From Bacillota bacterium (GTDB lineage: Bacteria; Bacillota; Clostridia; Clostridiales; Clostridiaceae): 23,143 nucleotides of DNA. The stretch lies in the NCBI GenBank assembly GCA_023445445.1, contig JAEXLD010000020.1, positions 1-23,143 of the forward strand. The letters are read 5' to 3'. How positions within the stretch are numbered: the stretch's first letter is position 1; each line of letters starts with the position of its first letter. Under the pieces are notes generated by a model. It was given only the letters and a program-made list of their open reading frames with translations, made no database searches and had not been told where the DNA came from. The translations under genes and the position numbers were made by a program. Shown here piece after piece: positions 7,952-15,461 of the stretch.

Positions 7952-8377
7952 ATGGACACTATTATATATAGTATAGTTTTAGATTATTTAAATAAGAAAG
8001 TTACTAGTGATCTTAAGGATGAATTTATAAATGCATCAGTTCACTTTAATATAAATAATGATATCTATAATAAATATTCATCAGTAGAAATAGAATATAT
8101 GTTAAGTACAATATCAGATAATAATATTACTGATTATGTTGAATTATGTTCAGTATGTGGATATGTATTATATAGATTAATAGAAAATAACGAATTAAAT
8201 AATGAGGACAGAATAGAAGCTCTTCAAATAATATTAGAAATAAGTAATGATATAAGCAATTATTTAAGAGGGGCAATTGAAGTAGAGGAATTATATGAAA
8301 GGCTATTAGAAGTTACAAGAAAGCTTGGTTTAACTGAACTAGAAAGCAACAAACTAATTAATATATTAAATCAATAG
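7952..8377 (+). CDS. Hypothetical acidic helical protein
   Basis: A 141-residue protein rich in Asn, Glu, Ile and Leu, predicted mostly helical, with no signal peptide or membrane segment. It has two cysteines close together (CSVCGY at about 68-73), which could be a partial metal site, but no second pair is present. I chose the ATG at 7952 because a very strong GGGGGAGAG site ends a few bases before it. The earlier TTG at 7901 lacks a site. I do not recognise the family. It is followed by a long palindrome and then recQ. Confidence 0.6.
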   Translation: MDTIIYSIVLDYLNKKVTSDLKDEFINASVHFNINNDIYNKYSSVEIEYMLSTISDNNITDYVELCSVCGYVLYRLIENNELNNEDRIEALQIILEISNDISNYLRGAIEVEELYERLLEVTRKLGLTELESNKLINILNQ

Positions 8378-8430
8378 TTATGTAAAGGTTAACTTTATTT
8401 TAAAAATCAAAATAGTTAATATTGAAAAAG

Positions 8431-8515
8431 TGAAGAGTGAAAGAGTTAAGGAGAAAAATTCTTTTGTATAACTTTAATTTAAAGTTATACAAAAGCTCCT
8501 TAATTTTTCACTCTT
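8431..8515. repeat. Long imperfect palindrome (hairpin or MITE-like element)
   Basis: The core is a perfect 17-bp inverted repeat (8461-8477 and 8479-8495, one base between; CTTTTGTATAACTTTAA). After a 7-base bulge on the left (8454-8460), an outer stem pairs TTAAGGAG (8446-8453) with CTCCTTAA (8496-8503). It continues imperfectly as AAGAGTGAAAGAG against a TTTTTCACTCTTTT stretch. This is much longer than a usual terminator, though it could terminate the upstream gene. Confidence 0.6.
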
Positions 8516-8590
8516 TTAATTTCACTTATTAATTTTAAGAAATTATGTTTGAGTTGTTATAAAATATGGTAAAATTTTAAGAAGAAAGGA

Positions 8591-10363
8591 GTGATTAAGA
8601 TTCTAAATAAAGCAATGGAAATTTTACAAAAATATTATGGATATAACTCCTTTAAGGAAGGACAACAGGAAATAATAAATAATATTTTAAATGGAGTGGA
8701 TACTCTTTGTATTATGCCAACAGGAGGTGGAAAATCCCTTTGTTATCAAATTCCTGCATTGGTTTTTAATGGAATAACCTTAGTTGTCTCTCCTTTAATA
8801 TCCTTAATGAAGGATCAAGTAGATTCTATTAATGATATTGGAATAAGTGCTGCTTATATAAATAGCACACAAAGTTTAGATGAAATTAAAGAAATATTGA
8901 ATAATTGTTATGAGGGAAAAATTAAACTTTTATACATAGCTCCTGAAAGATTAGAAAGTGAATATTTTAATAAGATGCTTAGAAAGCTTTGGATAAGTCA
9001 AGTAGCTGTAGACGAAGCCCATTGTGTTTCTATGTGGGGACATGATTTTAGAAAGAGCTATAGATATATATTACCTTTTATTAATAGTTTAAGAGTAAGA
9101 CCTGTTGTAACAGCTTTTACAGCAACAGCAACAGAGGAAGTTAGAGCTGATATTTTAAATTTACTGGGACTAATTAAACCTTATATATATTTAGGTAGTT
9201 TTGATAGAGAAAATTTAGCTATTTCTATTCATAAAGAAGAAGATAAGGCTGAATTTGTAAAAGATTATATAAGAGGGCATGAAGATGAAAGTGGAATAAT
9301 ATATTGTGCTACTAGAAAAGAAGTAGATGCTCTTTATTATTATTTACAAGAAAGAGGATTATCTATAGCCAAATATCATGGTGGACTTAAAGACGAAGAA
9401 AAAAATTATTATCAAGATGAGTTTTTAAAAGATAATTATAATGTAATGATAGCTACCAATGCCTTTGGAATGGGAATAGATAAATCTAATGTAAGATACA
9501 TAATACACTTTACTTTGTGTAAGAATATAGAAAGCTACTATCAAGAAATAGGTAGAGGTGGAAGAGATGGAGAAAAAACAGAATGCCATCTTTTATATAA
9601 TAGGGATGATATAAGAACCTTAGAATATTTAATTTATACTACAGCTGGTAGCAACAGAAAAGAAATTGAAATTAAAAAGTTACAAGGAATTATTGATTTT
9701 TGTGAATATGATAAGTGCTATAGAAGCTATATATTAGAATACTTTGGAGATAAAAATGTAAAACCTTATTGTAATAATTGTAGTAACTGCTTAAGTAATG
9801 AGGAGCTTAGAGATTTTACAACAGAAGCTCAAATGATATTATCCTGTGTATATAGAAGCAGGGAAAGATATGGAACATCAGTATTAATAGATATACTTAG
9901 AGGATTTACAGGTCCTAAGATAATTCAAAACAATTTAAATAAACTAACAACATTTGGAATAATGAAGGAATATAGCAGTAAATTTATAAGAGATCTAATT
10001 AAAACCCTAATAGATTTAGGATATGTAAGTTTAAAAGAGGGAACTTATTCTATGTTAAAATTAAATCCTAGATCTATGAGAGTATTAAAATCTAAGGAAA
10101 AGGTTATATGTAAGCTTAGTGAAGATACTGAAGAAAAGATAATTAATAAAGATTTATTCAATAAATTAAGAATATGGAGAAAAGATAAGGCAAATGCTCA
10201 AGGTATAAAACCCTATATTATATTTTCAGATTCAACTCTTATGGAACTTGCAAATAAAGTCCCACAAAGCAAGGAAGATTTACTTAGCATAAGAGGAATG
10301 GGTGAAAAGAAATATGAAAAATATGGAGAAGAAATACTTGAATTAATGAAAATTAAATTATAA
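8591..10363 (+). CDS. recQ: ATP-dependent DNA helicase RecQ
   Basis: A 590-residue 3'-5' superfamily-2 helicase that unwinds recombination and repair intermediates. Visible parts: Q-like motif (FKEGQQEII), Walker A PTGGGKS (43-49), DEAH box (141-144), TATATEEV (177-184), motif V/VI FGMGIDKSN and YQEIGRGGRDG (317-327). The RecQ zinc-binding cysteines are C371, C376, C394 and C397. A winged-helix RQC region follows. A C-terminal HRDC domain spans roughly 513-590 (KPYIIFSDSTLMELA...GMGEKKYEKYGEEIL). Coordinates use the GTG at 8591, but it overlaps the ribosome site. An ATT at 8600, eight bases after GGAG, would give the family-like start (M)LNKAMEIL. The next same-strand gene starts 42 bases after the stop. 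Confidence 0.93.
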   Translation: MIKILNKAMEILQKYYGYNSFKEGQQEIINNILNGVDTLCIMPTGGGKSLCYQIPALVFNGITLVVSPLISLMKDQVDSINDIGISAAYINSTQSLDEIKEILNNCYEGKIKLLYIAPERLESEYFNKMLRKLWISQVAVDEAHCVSMWGHDFRKSYRYILPFINSLRVRPVVTAFTATATEEVRADILNLLGLIKPYIYLGSFDRENLAISIHKEEDKAEFVKDYIRGHEDESGIIYCATRKEVDALYYYLQERGLSIAKYHGGLKDEEKNYYQDEFLKDNYNVMIATNAFGMGIDKSNVRYIIHFTLCKNIESYYQEIGRGGRDGEKTECHLLYNRDDIRTLEYLIYTTAGSNRKEIEIKKLQGIIDFCEYDKCYRSYILEYFGDKNVKPYCNNCSNCLSNEELRDFTTEAQMILSCVYRSRERYGTSVLIDILRGFTGPKIIQNNLNKLTTFGIMKEYSSKFIRDLIKTLIDLGYVSLKEGTYSMLKLNPRSMRVLKSKEKVICKLSEDTEEKIINKDLFNKLRIWRKDKANAQGIKPYIIFSDSTLMELANKVPQSKEDLLSIRGMGEKKYEKYGEEILELMKIKL

Positions 10364-10405
10364 TATACTATTAAATGGGAAAAATAGTAATAAGAGGTGA
10401 GAGTG

Positions 10406-10660
10406 TTGGGAGAATTATCTAAGCTACCTAATATAGGAGAGTTTGTTGAAAATCAATTAAATGAAGTAGGAATATCAACTTATGAAGAATTAAAAGCAGC
10501 TGGCTCAAAGGAGGCATGGCTTAGAATAAAGTCAATTGATTATTCAGCATGCATTCATAGATTATATGCTTTAGAAGGAGCTATTAGAGGAATTAAGAAA
10601 AGTCAACTACCTGAAGGAATTAAAAATGAATTAAAGGAATTTTATAATAACAATAAATAA
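10406..10660 (+). CDS. TfoX/Sxy C-terminal-domain protein
   Basis: An 84-residue stand-alone TfoX C-terminal domain, a helix-hairpin-helix-like fold. The start MGELSKLPNIGEFVENQLNE and the following GISTYEELKAAGSKEAWLRI are diagnostic, with HRLYALEGAIRGI near the end. I chose the TTG at 10406 because AGAGGTGA lies about five bases before it, and the family typically begins MGELSKLPNIG. GTG codons at 10397 and 10403 overlap or crowd that site. In Gammaproteobacteria TfoX regulates competence, but this isolated domain in clostridia has no known role. It follows recQ by 42 bases, so it may share its transcript. Confidence 0.85.
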   Translation: MGELSKLPNIGEFVENQLNEVGISTYEELKAAGSKEAWLRIKSIDYSACIHRLYALEGAIRGIKKSQLPEGIKNELKEFYNNNK

Positions 10661-10706
10661 AACTATTTTTTCTTTAAATTTAACTTTATAGAATAGTTAT
10701 ACTATT

Positions 10707-10735
10707 TTCTGAAAAGAGATTAAAAAAAGTATAAT
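10707..10735 (+). promoter_or_regulatory. Possible promoter for the gene at 10802
   Basis: A perfect TATAAT at 10730-10735 lies 17 bases after TTCTGA (10707-10712), a weak -35. It is about 66 bases before the start codon. The good -10 and correct spacing make it plausible. Confidence 0.4.
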
Positions 10736-10801
10736 TTTTAACTAAAATGTGGTAAAAATAATCGGTGGATAATATTTTCATTATGAAAAGAGGAAGATAA
10801 T

Positions 10802-11074
10802 ATGTTAGTGGTTAATTTAGAAGATACAGGCTCATCAGAAATACTTAGAATTATTTTAAAAAGCCTTATTACTAAAAAGGAATATAATAAAGCAGAAAAT
10901 GTTCTTTTTGAAGAAATAGAAAAGAATAAGTCAGAAGCAAATTATAAAGTAGCACTTGATTTTTACGAAGAACTATTAGAAAAGAGTAACGAAGATTTAT
11001 TAGAAAATAATTTTTCAAATGAAGAAGTATTACAAGGATTAAAGGATTTAAAAGTATTATTTAATAAAAATTAA
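10802..11074 (+). CDS. Hypothetical helical protein
   Basis: A 90-residue acidic protein, predicted to be two or three helices with no membrane segment or cysteine. The segment LITKKEYNKAENVLFEEI resembles a TPR-like or DUF6483-like helix pair (a small family in Firmicutes), but I am not confident of either. The ATG at 10802 has AGAGGAAG about seven bases upstream. It sits alone, with a possible promoter at 10707-10735. Confidence 0.55.
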   Translation: MLVVNLEDTGSSEILRIILKSLITKKEYNKAENVLFEEIEKNKSEANYKVALDFYEELLEKSNEDLLENNFSNEEVLQGLKDLKVLFNKN

Positions 11075-11195
11075 AAGAATGAATATAAAAGTTTAATATG
11101 GTCTGATGAACTTAAAATATTCAAAGATAAATAAATTATTTATTAAATAAGAAGTATAGATATAACAATAAGTGAGGGTAAGTTTGGAGAGATTT

Positions 11196-11495
11196 ATGAA
11201 AGATAGTATAATTAATAACTATGAATTTGAATGTAGTGATGCAAGTTATATAGGAGAAATAAAAAAATATATTAATATAAGTAATCGTAAAAAGAGATTA
11301 AGTAGATATTCCTTAGGAATATCTATAATCTTATTAGCTTTATTAGTAATGCCTTCAATTAATATAAATAAAATATTAAATATTATTGAAGGATTATTAA
11401 TTATAAATATTACTATATTTGTTTTTAATTTTGCTAATTATTTGTCCTATAAGTCTTTAATCAAATTAATGAAGAAAAATGTAATTGGTAAATGA
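11196..11495 (+). CDS. Hypothetical two-helix membrane protein
   Basis: A 99-residue protein. A polar first part of about 40 residues (MKDSIINNYEFECSDASY, then basic NRKKRLSRY) is followed by two hydrophobic stretches near 43-62 (SLGISIILLALLVMPS) and 70-88 (IEGLLIINITIFVFNF), then a basic tail. By the positive-inside rule both ends may face the cytoplasm. I chose ATG 11196 because GGAG lies six bases before it. The TTG at 11184 with GAGG upstream is an alternative that adds four residues. No family is recognised. Confidence 0.55.
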   Translation: MKDSIINNYEFECSDASYIGEIKKYINISNRKKRLSRYSLGISIILLALLVMPSININKILNIIEGLLIINITIFVFNFANYLSYKSLIKLMKKNVIGK

Positions 11496-11555
11496 AATAA
11501 TAATTAATATACTTTAGAATAATTGTTAAAATTATTATCAATTAACAAAAAAAAT

Positions 11556-11579
11556 AAGGAGCTGTTGAGGCAGCTCCTT
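11556..11579 (-). terminator. Terminator of the multicopper oxidase gene
   Basis: A 9-bp perfect stem, AAGGAGCTG (11556-11564) with CAGCTCCTT (11571-11579), loop of six. On the minus strand it is followed by a U-run encoded by the A-rich tract just left of 11556. It lies 11 bases after the stop codon of the minus-strand oxidase. Confidence 0.8.
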
Positions 11580-11589
11580 CTTAAGGTGC

Positions 11590-13398
11590 TTATTTTTTCA
11601 TATAAAGATTATTGAATACTACGAAGAAAGGACGCATCATTTCATTATCTTCATGTTCAAGTATATGACAATGCCATAGGTATCCAGGACCTTCAGTAGG
11701 ATCAAAGGAGTAAGAGTTTACACCAGGAGTTACTTCACAATTTTCTAAATTATCAGGTGCAAATCTTGCTAAAATACTAGTAACATATCCAGGCTTTGCC
11801 TTAACAGTATCTTTCAACCCTATATCTGTTGGATCTGGAGGTATCATTGGGCCAGTTAGATAAGGGGTTACATCTAGTTCTTTAGTTGGAGCATCTAAAG
11901 GTGGTGTTCCATTTAATGCAAGCCAGTCAGCTCTATATGCATCAACATCAAACGGGTGATAGCCTACAACTTGAAATTGTATTAAATGCAAGTGCATAGG
12001 ATGAATATCAGGAGTAAGGTTTATAAAATTAAAAGGCACAGTAGAACCAACTTGTATAAATTCAGATGGAGGATTATTAAATGGTTGTCCATCCAAATAT
12101 AAGGCTATAGGTTTTCCTAAAGAATCATCTAACTCAAATAGTGTTCTATTTATAGGTTTTGAATTACCCACAAATTTAGGAATATTATTTAATTTTTGAG
12201 GAATTGAAAATTTTCTAGAACTTCTTTCAGTTACTGTAAATTGCATTACTTCCTTAGTACTTGGAAGAGCTGAAGGGTCAGAATTTAATAAAAGGATTTT
12301 AGTACCAATAGGTACTTTAGAAAAATCAATAATAATATCAGCTCTTTCAGCTGGAGCTAATGAAATTTCATTAATAATTAGAGGATGCTCCCTATAACCA
12401 CCATCAGTTGTAATTTGAACAAAGCTTTCATTGTTTGAGAGCTTGAAAGTAAACTGAGTACCATTTGACATATTAAGAAGCTTAAATCTATATTTTTGAG
12501 AATCTACATTTAGGTTAGGCCATACTTTTCCATTTACTAGCATAGTATCTCCCATAGCCATTTCATTCCAATATGGATGATTTTCAGGTGAACTTCCTAC
12601 AGGAGGATAATACATAGATCCATCAGTATAAAATGTTCTATCAGCAATAAGAAGTGGAATTTCATACTTACCAGATGGAAGAGGTGTATTTCTTATTTCA
12701 TTAAAATTCTTTATTATATATGCACCAGCAAGACCAGAGAAGACATTAAGTCTAGTAAGACCAATGGTGTGATCATGGTACCAAAGCATAGTAGACTGTT
12801 GTTTATTATTATATATATATTCTGAGGTGGTATATAGAGGGCCTCTAATGCCATTATGAGTTATCCATGCATATGGATGGCCATCATATTTTGATGGATT
12901 TGCTCCACCATGTAAATGAATTACCATAGGCACAGGCCATTGACCTTGATAATAGCCTGGTGGAAATGGTGGAAATTCATTAGGAAACATATTGTTGCTT
13001 AGGTTAAGTGGGTTGGCCCACATTATAGTAGGATCAACAGGTACATTATAATTTCTAACAATATTATTACTCCAAGTAACATGGACAGGTATATTTTGTA
13101 TAGTTTCAAATGTTGGACCTGGAAAGCTTTTAATATATCTTGGATCATTAGAAGTAGTATCTGTACACATACCTCCAAAACCCCATACTAATGTAGGATT
13201 AAAGGGTGGAGGCAGTACTTGTTGGAAGAATTCACATGCATCAACCTTATATTTATAATATACATTACTACTATCACTACAACCTTCTATTACTTTAGGA
13301 TAAAATGCAGGTAATATAGGTAGCTGATTAATATACTTAGGAATAGTATTAGGATTAAGGAGTTCTTTTTGTGATTTTATTGATAAATTATTCATCAT
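11590..13398 (-). CDS. Multicopper oxidase (CotA/laccase-like)
   Basis: A 602-residue three-cupredoxin multicopper oxidase that oxidises phenolic, bilirubin-like or metal substrates and reduces O2 to water. All four copper-ligand clusters are intact: HLHGG (161-165), WYHDH (206-210), HPMHLH (466-471) and HCHILEHEDNEM (576-587), with M587 in the usual type-1 axial place. There is no signal peptide, as in the spore-coat laccase CotA, which it resembles in length and in the LWYHDHTIGLTRLNVFSGLAGAY block. AAGGAG lies six bases before the first ATG of the MM pair at the N-terminus. It lies downstream of an MFS gene on the same strand, but a terminator separates them and it has a candidate promoter. 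A spore-coat or oxygen/metal defence role is inferred, not shown. Confidence 0.9.
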   Translation of the reverse strand: MMNNLSIKSQKELLNPNTIPKYINQLPILPAFYPKVIEGCSDSSNVYYKYKVDACEFFQQVLPPPFNPTLVWGFGGMCTDTTSNDPRYIKSFPGPTFETIQNIPVHVTWSNNIVRNYNVPVDPTIMWANPLNLSNNMFPNEFPPFPPGYYQGQWPVPMVIHLHGGANPSKYDGHPYAWITHNGIRGPLYTTSEYIYNNKQQSTMLWYHDHTIGLTRLNVFSGLAGAYIIKNFNEIRNTPLPSGKYEIPLLIADRTFYTDGSMYYPPVGSSPENHPYWNEMAMGDTMLVNGKVWPNLNVDSQKYRFKLLNMSNGTQFTFKLSNNESFVQITTDGGYREHPLIINEISLAPAERADIIIDFSKVPIGTKILLLNSDPSALPSTKEVMQFTVTERSSRKFSIPQKLNNIPKFVGNSKPINRTLFELDDSLGKPIALYLDGQPFNNPPSEFIQVGSTVPFNFINLTPDIHPMHLHLIQFQVVGYHPFDVDAYRADWLALNGTPPLDAPTKELDVTPYLTGPMIPPDPTDIGLKDTVKAKPGYVTSILARFAPDNLENCEVTPGVNSYSFDPTEGPGYLWHCHILEHEDNEMMRPFFVVFNNLYMKK

Positions 13399-13425
13399 AG
13401 TTTTCTCCTTATAATATAAATTTTT

Positions 13426-13454
13426 ATAATATAATATGATAAATAATTAGTAAA
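13426..13454 (-). promoter_or_regulatory. Candidate promoter of the multicopper oxidase
   Basis: On the minus strand, TTTACT (13449-13454) and TATTAT (13426-13431) are 17 bases apart, 28 bases before the start codon. This is the same -35 and spacing as the tRNA-fMet promoter. It suggests the oxidase can be transcribed by the housekeeping polymerase. Confidence 0.5.
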
Positions 13455-13477
13455 GGTGAGTATCTTAGATTATAAAA

Positions 13478-13510
13478 AAATTACTTTAGCAAAATATGCT
13501 AAAGTAATTT
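13478..13510 (-). terminator. Terminator of the MFS transporter gene
   Basis: A 14-bp perfect stem (AAATTACTTTAGCA at 13478-13491 with TGCTAAAGTAATTT at 13497-13510), loop AAATA. On the minus strand it runs into seven U residues encoded by the A-tract at 13474-13480. It isolates the transporter transcript from the downstream oxidase. Confidence 0.82.
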
Positions 13511-13550
13511 ATTAGATATTATTTAAAAGATTATAATTATTTTAAAGTAA

Positions 13551-14708
13551 TTATTTGCATATCTTGTTAACTCTTTCTGTAGTTATTATCATAAGTAGAA
13601 TTAATACTAATAGGAAATATGGTAGTATTTCAAATCCAATTAATTTTGAAATTGCACCAAATAAAGGTGGCATAAAGGTACTTCCCACATAAGCAGTAGC
13701 CATTTGTATTCCCATTATTCCTTGAGATAATTCTTTTCCAAATCTATTTGGAGTATCATGAAGCATTGCAGGATAAATAGGTGCACAACCAAGACCTATG
13801 CATATTAATCCTATTAACTGTATATTACTTGAGTAAGTAATACTTAATAATATTCCTCCAGAAATACATATAATTTGTCCAACTCTTATCATTTGCTTAT
13901 TATTTAACTTTATAGATATAAATCCAGCTAAAAATCTTCCAACAGTTATACCTAGATAATATAATGATACCCATTTTGCAGCTTTTTCAGCAGAAAAACC
14001 ATTAATTATAACTAAGTAGGAACTAATCCATAATCCTGTAGTTAATTCTACTGCACAATAAGAAAAGAAAGATACAAGGGCAGGCTTAGCTCCAGGTAAT
14101 TTAATTAACTTAGACACCTTAATTTCTTCATTAGCACTTATTTTTTCAGAATTAGCCACTTCGAACTTTTTCCATAGTGGTAGTGATAAAAATAAGCAGA
14201 TAACTAGTACTGCTTGCATACTTCCTATAGTGGCATAACCAAGTCTCCAACCATTTTCTTTTAATAAAAATATAGACATTATAAGAGGGCCAGTAGTTGC
14301 ACCAACTCCCCAAAATGAGTGAAGCCAATTCATATGAATAGCTTTATAATGTAATGCTACAAAGTTATTTAATGCAGAATCTACAGATCCAGCACCAATA
14401 CCTAAAGGAATTGCAAGTAAGCATATCCATATAAAGCTAGGTGAAAGAAATATACCTAATAAACCTATAGCTGTTAAAAGCACGCTAAAGGCTGTAACCT
14501 TACCAGTACCAAGTTTTCTTATTAATTTTTCACTAAAGAAGCTTGATATAATAGTTCCACAGGATATTATCATTGTAATAATTCCTGCATAGGATACAGG
14601 AACATTTAAGTCTTGATGAATCATTGGCCAAGCTGATCCTAGTATTGCATCAGGCAGACCTAAACTAATAAAAGATATATATATTATTATCAGTAGTAAT
14701 GTTAGCAT
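13551..14708 (-). CDS. MFS transporter (fucose-permease-like)
   Basis: A 385-residue integral membrane protein with about twelve hydrophobic segments in two halves, split by a charged loop near residues 187-205 (FEVANSEKISANEEIKVSK). The first helix region, YISFISLGLPDAILGSAWP, is typical of a clade of clostridial/bacillar MFS proteins related to FucP-type sugar permeases. The loop between helices 2 and 3 (FSEKLIRKLGTGKV) is the MFS motif-A position, although the classic GxLaDrxGrr is degenerate. The substrate is unknown. AGGAGG is seven bases before the ATG at 14708. It is divergent from the Cys-rich repeat gene, sharing a 240-bp, very AT-rich intergenic region. Confidence 0.85.
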   Translation of the reverse strand: MLTLLLIIIYISFISLGLPDAILGSAWPMIHQDLNVPVSYAGIITMIISCGTIISSFFSEKLIRKLGTGKVTAFSVLLTAIGLLGIFLSPSFIWICLLAIPLGIGAGSVDSALNNFVALHYKAIHMNWLHSFWGVGATTGPLIMSIFLLKENGWRLGYATIGSMQAVLVICLFLSLPLWKKFEVANSEKISANEEIKVSKLIKLPGAKPALVSFFSYCAVELTTGLWISSYLVIINGFSAEKAAKWVSLYYLGITVGRFLAGFISIKLNNKQMIRVGQIICISGGILLSITYSSNIQLIGLICIGLGCAPIYPAMLHDTPNRFGKELSQGIMGIQMATAYVGSTFMPPLFGAISKLIGFEILPYFLLVLILLMIITTERVNKICK

Positions 14709-14948
14709 TGCTTTCCTCCTTAATATGTTAAATGTTTTATAGGGTAATAATTAATCCCGTAATATTAATTATATTATATTAAATGATTATAATATATATA
14801 TATTAATTCATTTGAATTGCATTAATTTTTAGATCCATAATGATTAATTTTTATTTTGAAAAAGATTTTTAATTTAAGAGTTATACATAATAGAACAATT
14901 TGTAATGTAGTGAATATATTATAGTATAAAACTAAGGAGGTAATTTAT

Positions 14949-15185
14949 ATGTGTTCTGGATTTAATAATGGATGCAATAGATGTAATAATGGATGGAATG
15001 GCTGTAACAACTGGTGTGGCTGTAATAACTGGAATGGCTGCAACAATTGGGGTGGCTGTAACAACTGGGGCGGTTGCAATAATTGGAATGGTTGGAATGG
15101 CTGGAATGGTTGCAATAGATGTAGAAGAAACTGCAATTGTAATAATTGTGGCTTTAATAACTTCAATGGTTGGTTTTTGTTTTAA
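14949..15185 (+). CDS. Asn/Gly/Cys/Trp-rich hexapeptide-repeat protein
   Basis: A 78-residue protein of extreme composition: 28 Asn, 15 Gly, 14 Cys and 9 Trp, with four Arg and no Lys, Asp, Glu or His. Five tandem hexapeptides CNNWxG span residues 19-48 (DNA 15003-15092), then two WNG units. Both flanks carry CNRC and GFNN. Copies differ almost only at codon third positions (TGT/TGC, AAC/AAT), apart from repeat residue 5, so selection acts on the protein. A near-consensus AAGGAGG lies eight bases before the ATG. There is no signal peptide or membrane segment. The Cys/Gly/Asn bias suggests a disulfide- or metal-linked structural protein, possibly of the spore surface. A modified-peptide precursor is an alternative, but no modifying enzyme is nearby. 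I know no exact family match. Confidence 0.8.
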   Translation: MCSGFNNGCNRCNNGWNGCNNWCGCNNWNGCNNWGGCNNWGGCNNWNGWNGWNGCNRCRRNCNCNNCGFNNFNGWFLF

Positions 15186-15219
15186 AAACTATTAGTAAAT
15201 AAAAAAATAGTTATTTATA

Positions 15220-15378
15220 GGGACTTTTTAATAATGTAAAATGAAAAATTAAAAATGTAGAATTAATGAAAAAACTCCTATGGAGTTTCAAAAATAAATA
15301 TATTATTAGTAATTTATTTTAATTATTTCAATAATTCTTCATTTTACTTTGAAAGATTTTACCTTGTTGAAAAGTCTC
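15220..15378. repeat. MITE-like imperfect inverted-repeat element
   Basis: About 49-base arms (15220-15268 and 15330-15378) form an imperfect inverted repeat. The right arm reads inverted as GAGACTTTTCAACAAGGTAAAAT, mirrored by GGGACTTTTTAATAATGTAAAAT at the left. The two arms stay similar to AGAATTAT/GAATTAATG at their inner ends. A small internal hairpin AAACTCC-TAT-GGAGTTT lies at 15272-15288. It encodes no protein and fills most of the 276-base gap between the repeat-protein gene and the NUDIX gene. Confidence 0.5.
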
Positions 15379-15461
15379 TTTTTGTATTATAGATTTATTT
15401 CACATATTATATAAAAAATGGTAAAATAATAACAATAAAAGTTATTATAAGGAGGTAGTAA

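Noticed and set aside
15003..15092. CRISPR-like tandem repeat
   Set aside because: Units are contiguous with no spacers and are coding.
14945..15185. RiPP (lanthipeptide/thiopeptide) cluster
   Set aside because: No modification enzyme, protease or ABC exporter is present in the window, so only a weak alternative remains.
14945..15195. Other open frames across the repeat (minus 14945-15166, plus 14968-15195)
   Set aside because: They come from the 18-base period. They lack ribosome sites, while the frame at 14949 has a near-perfect one and shows synonymous variation.
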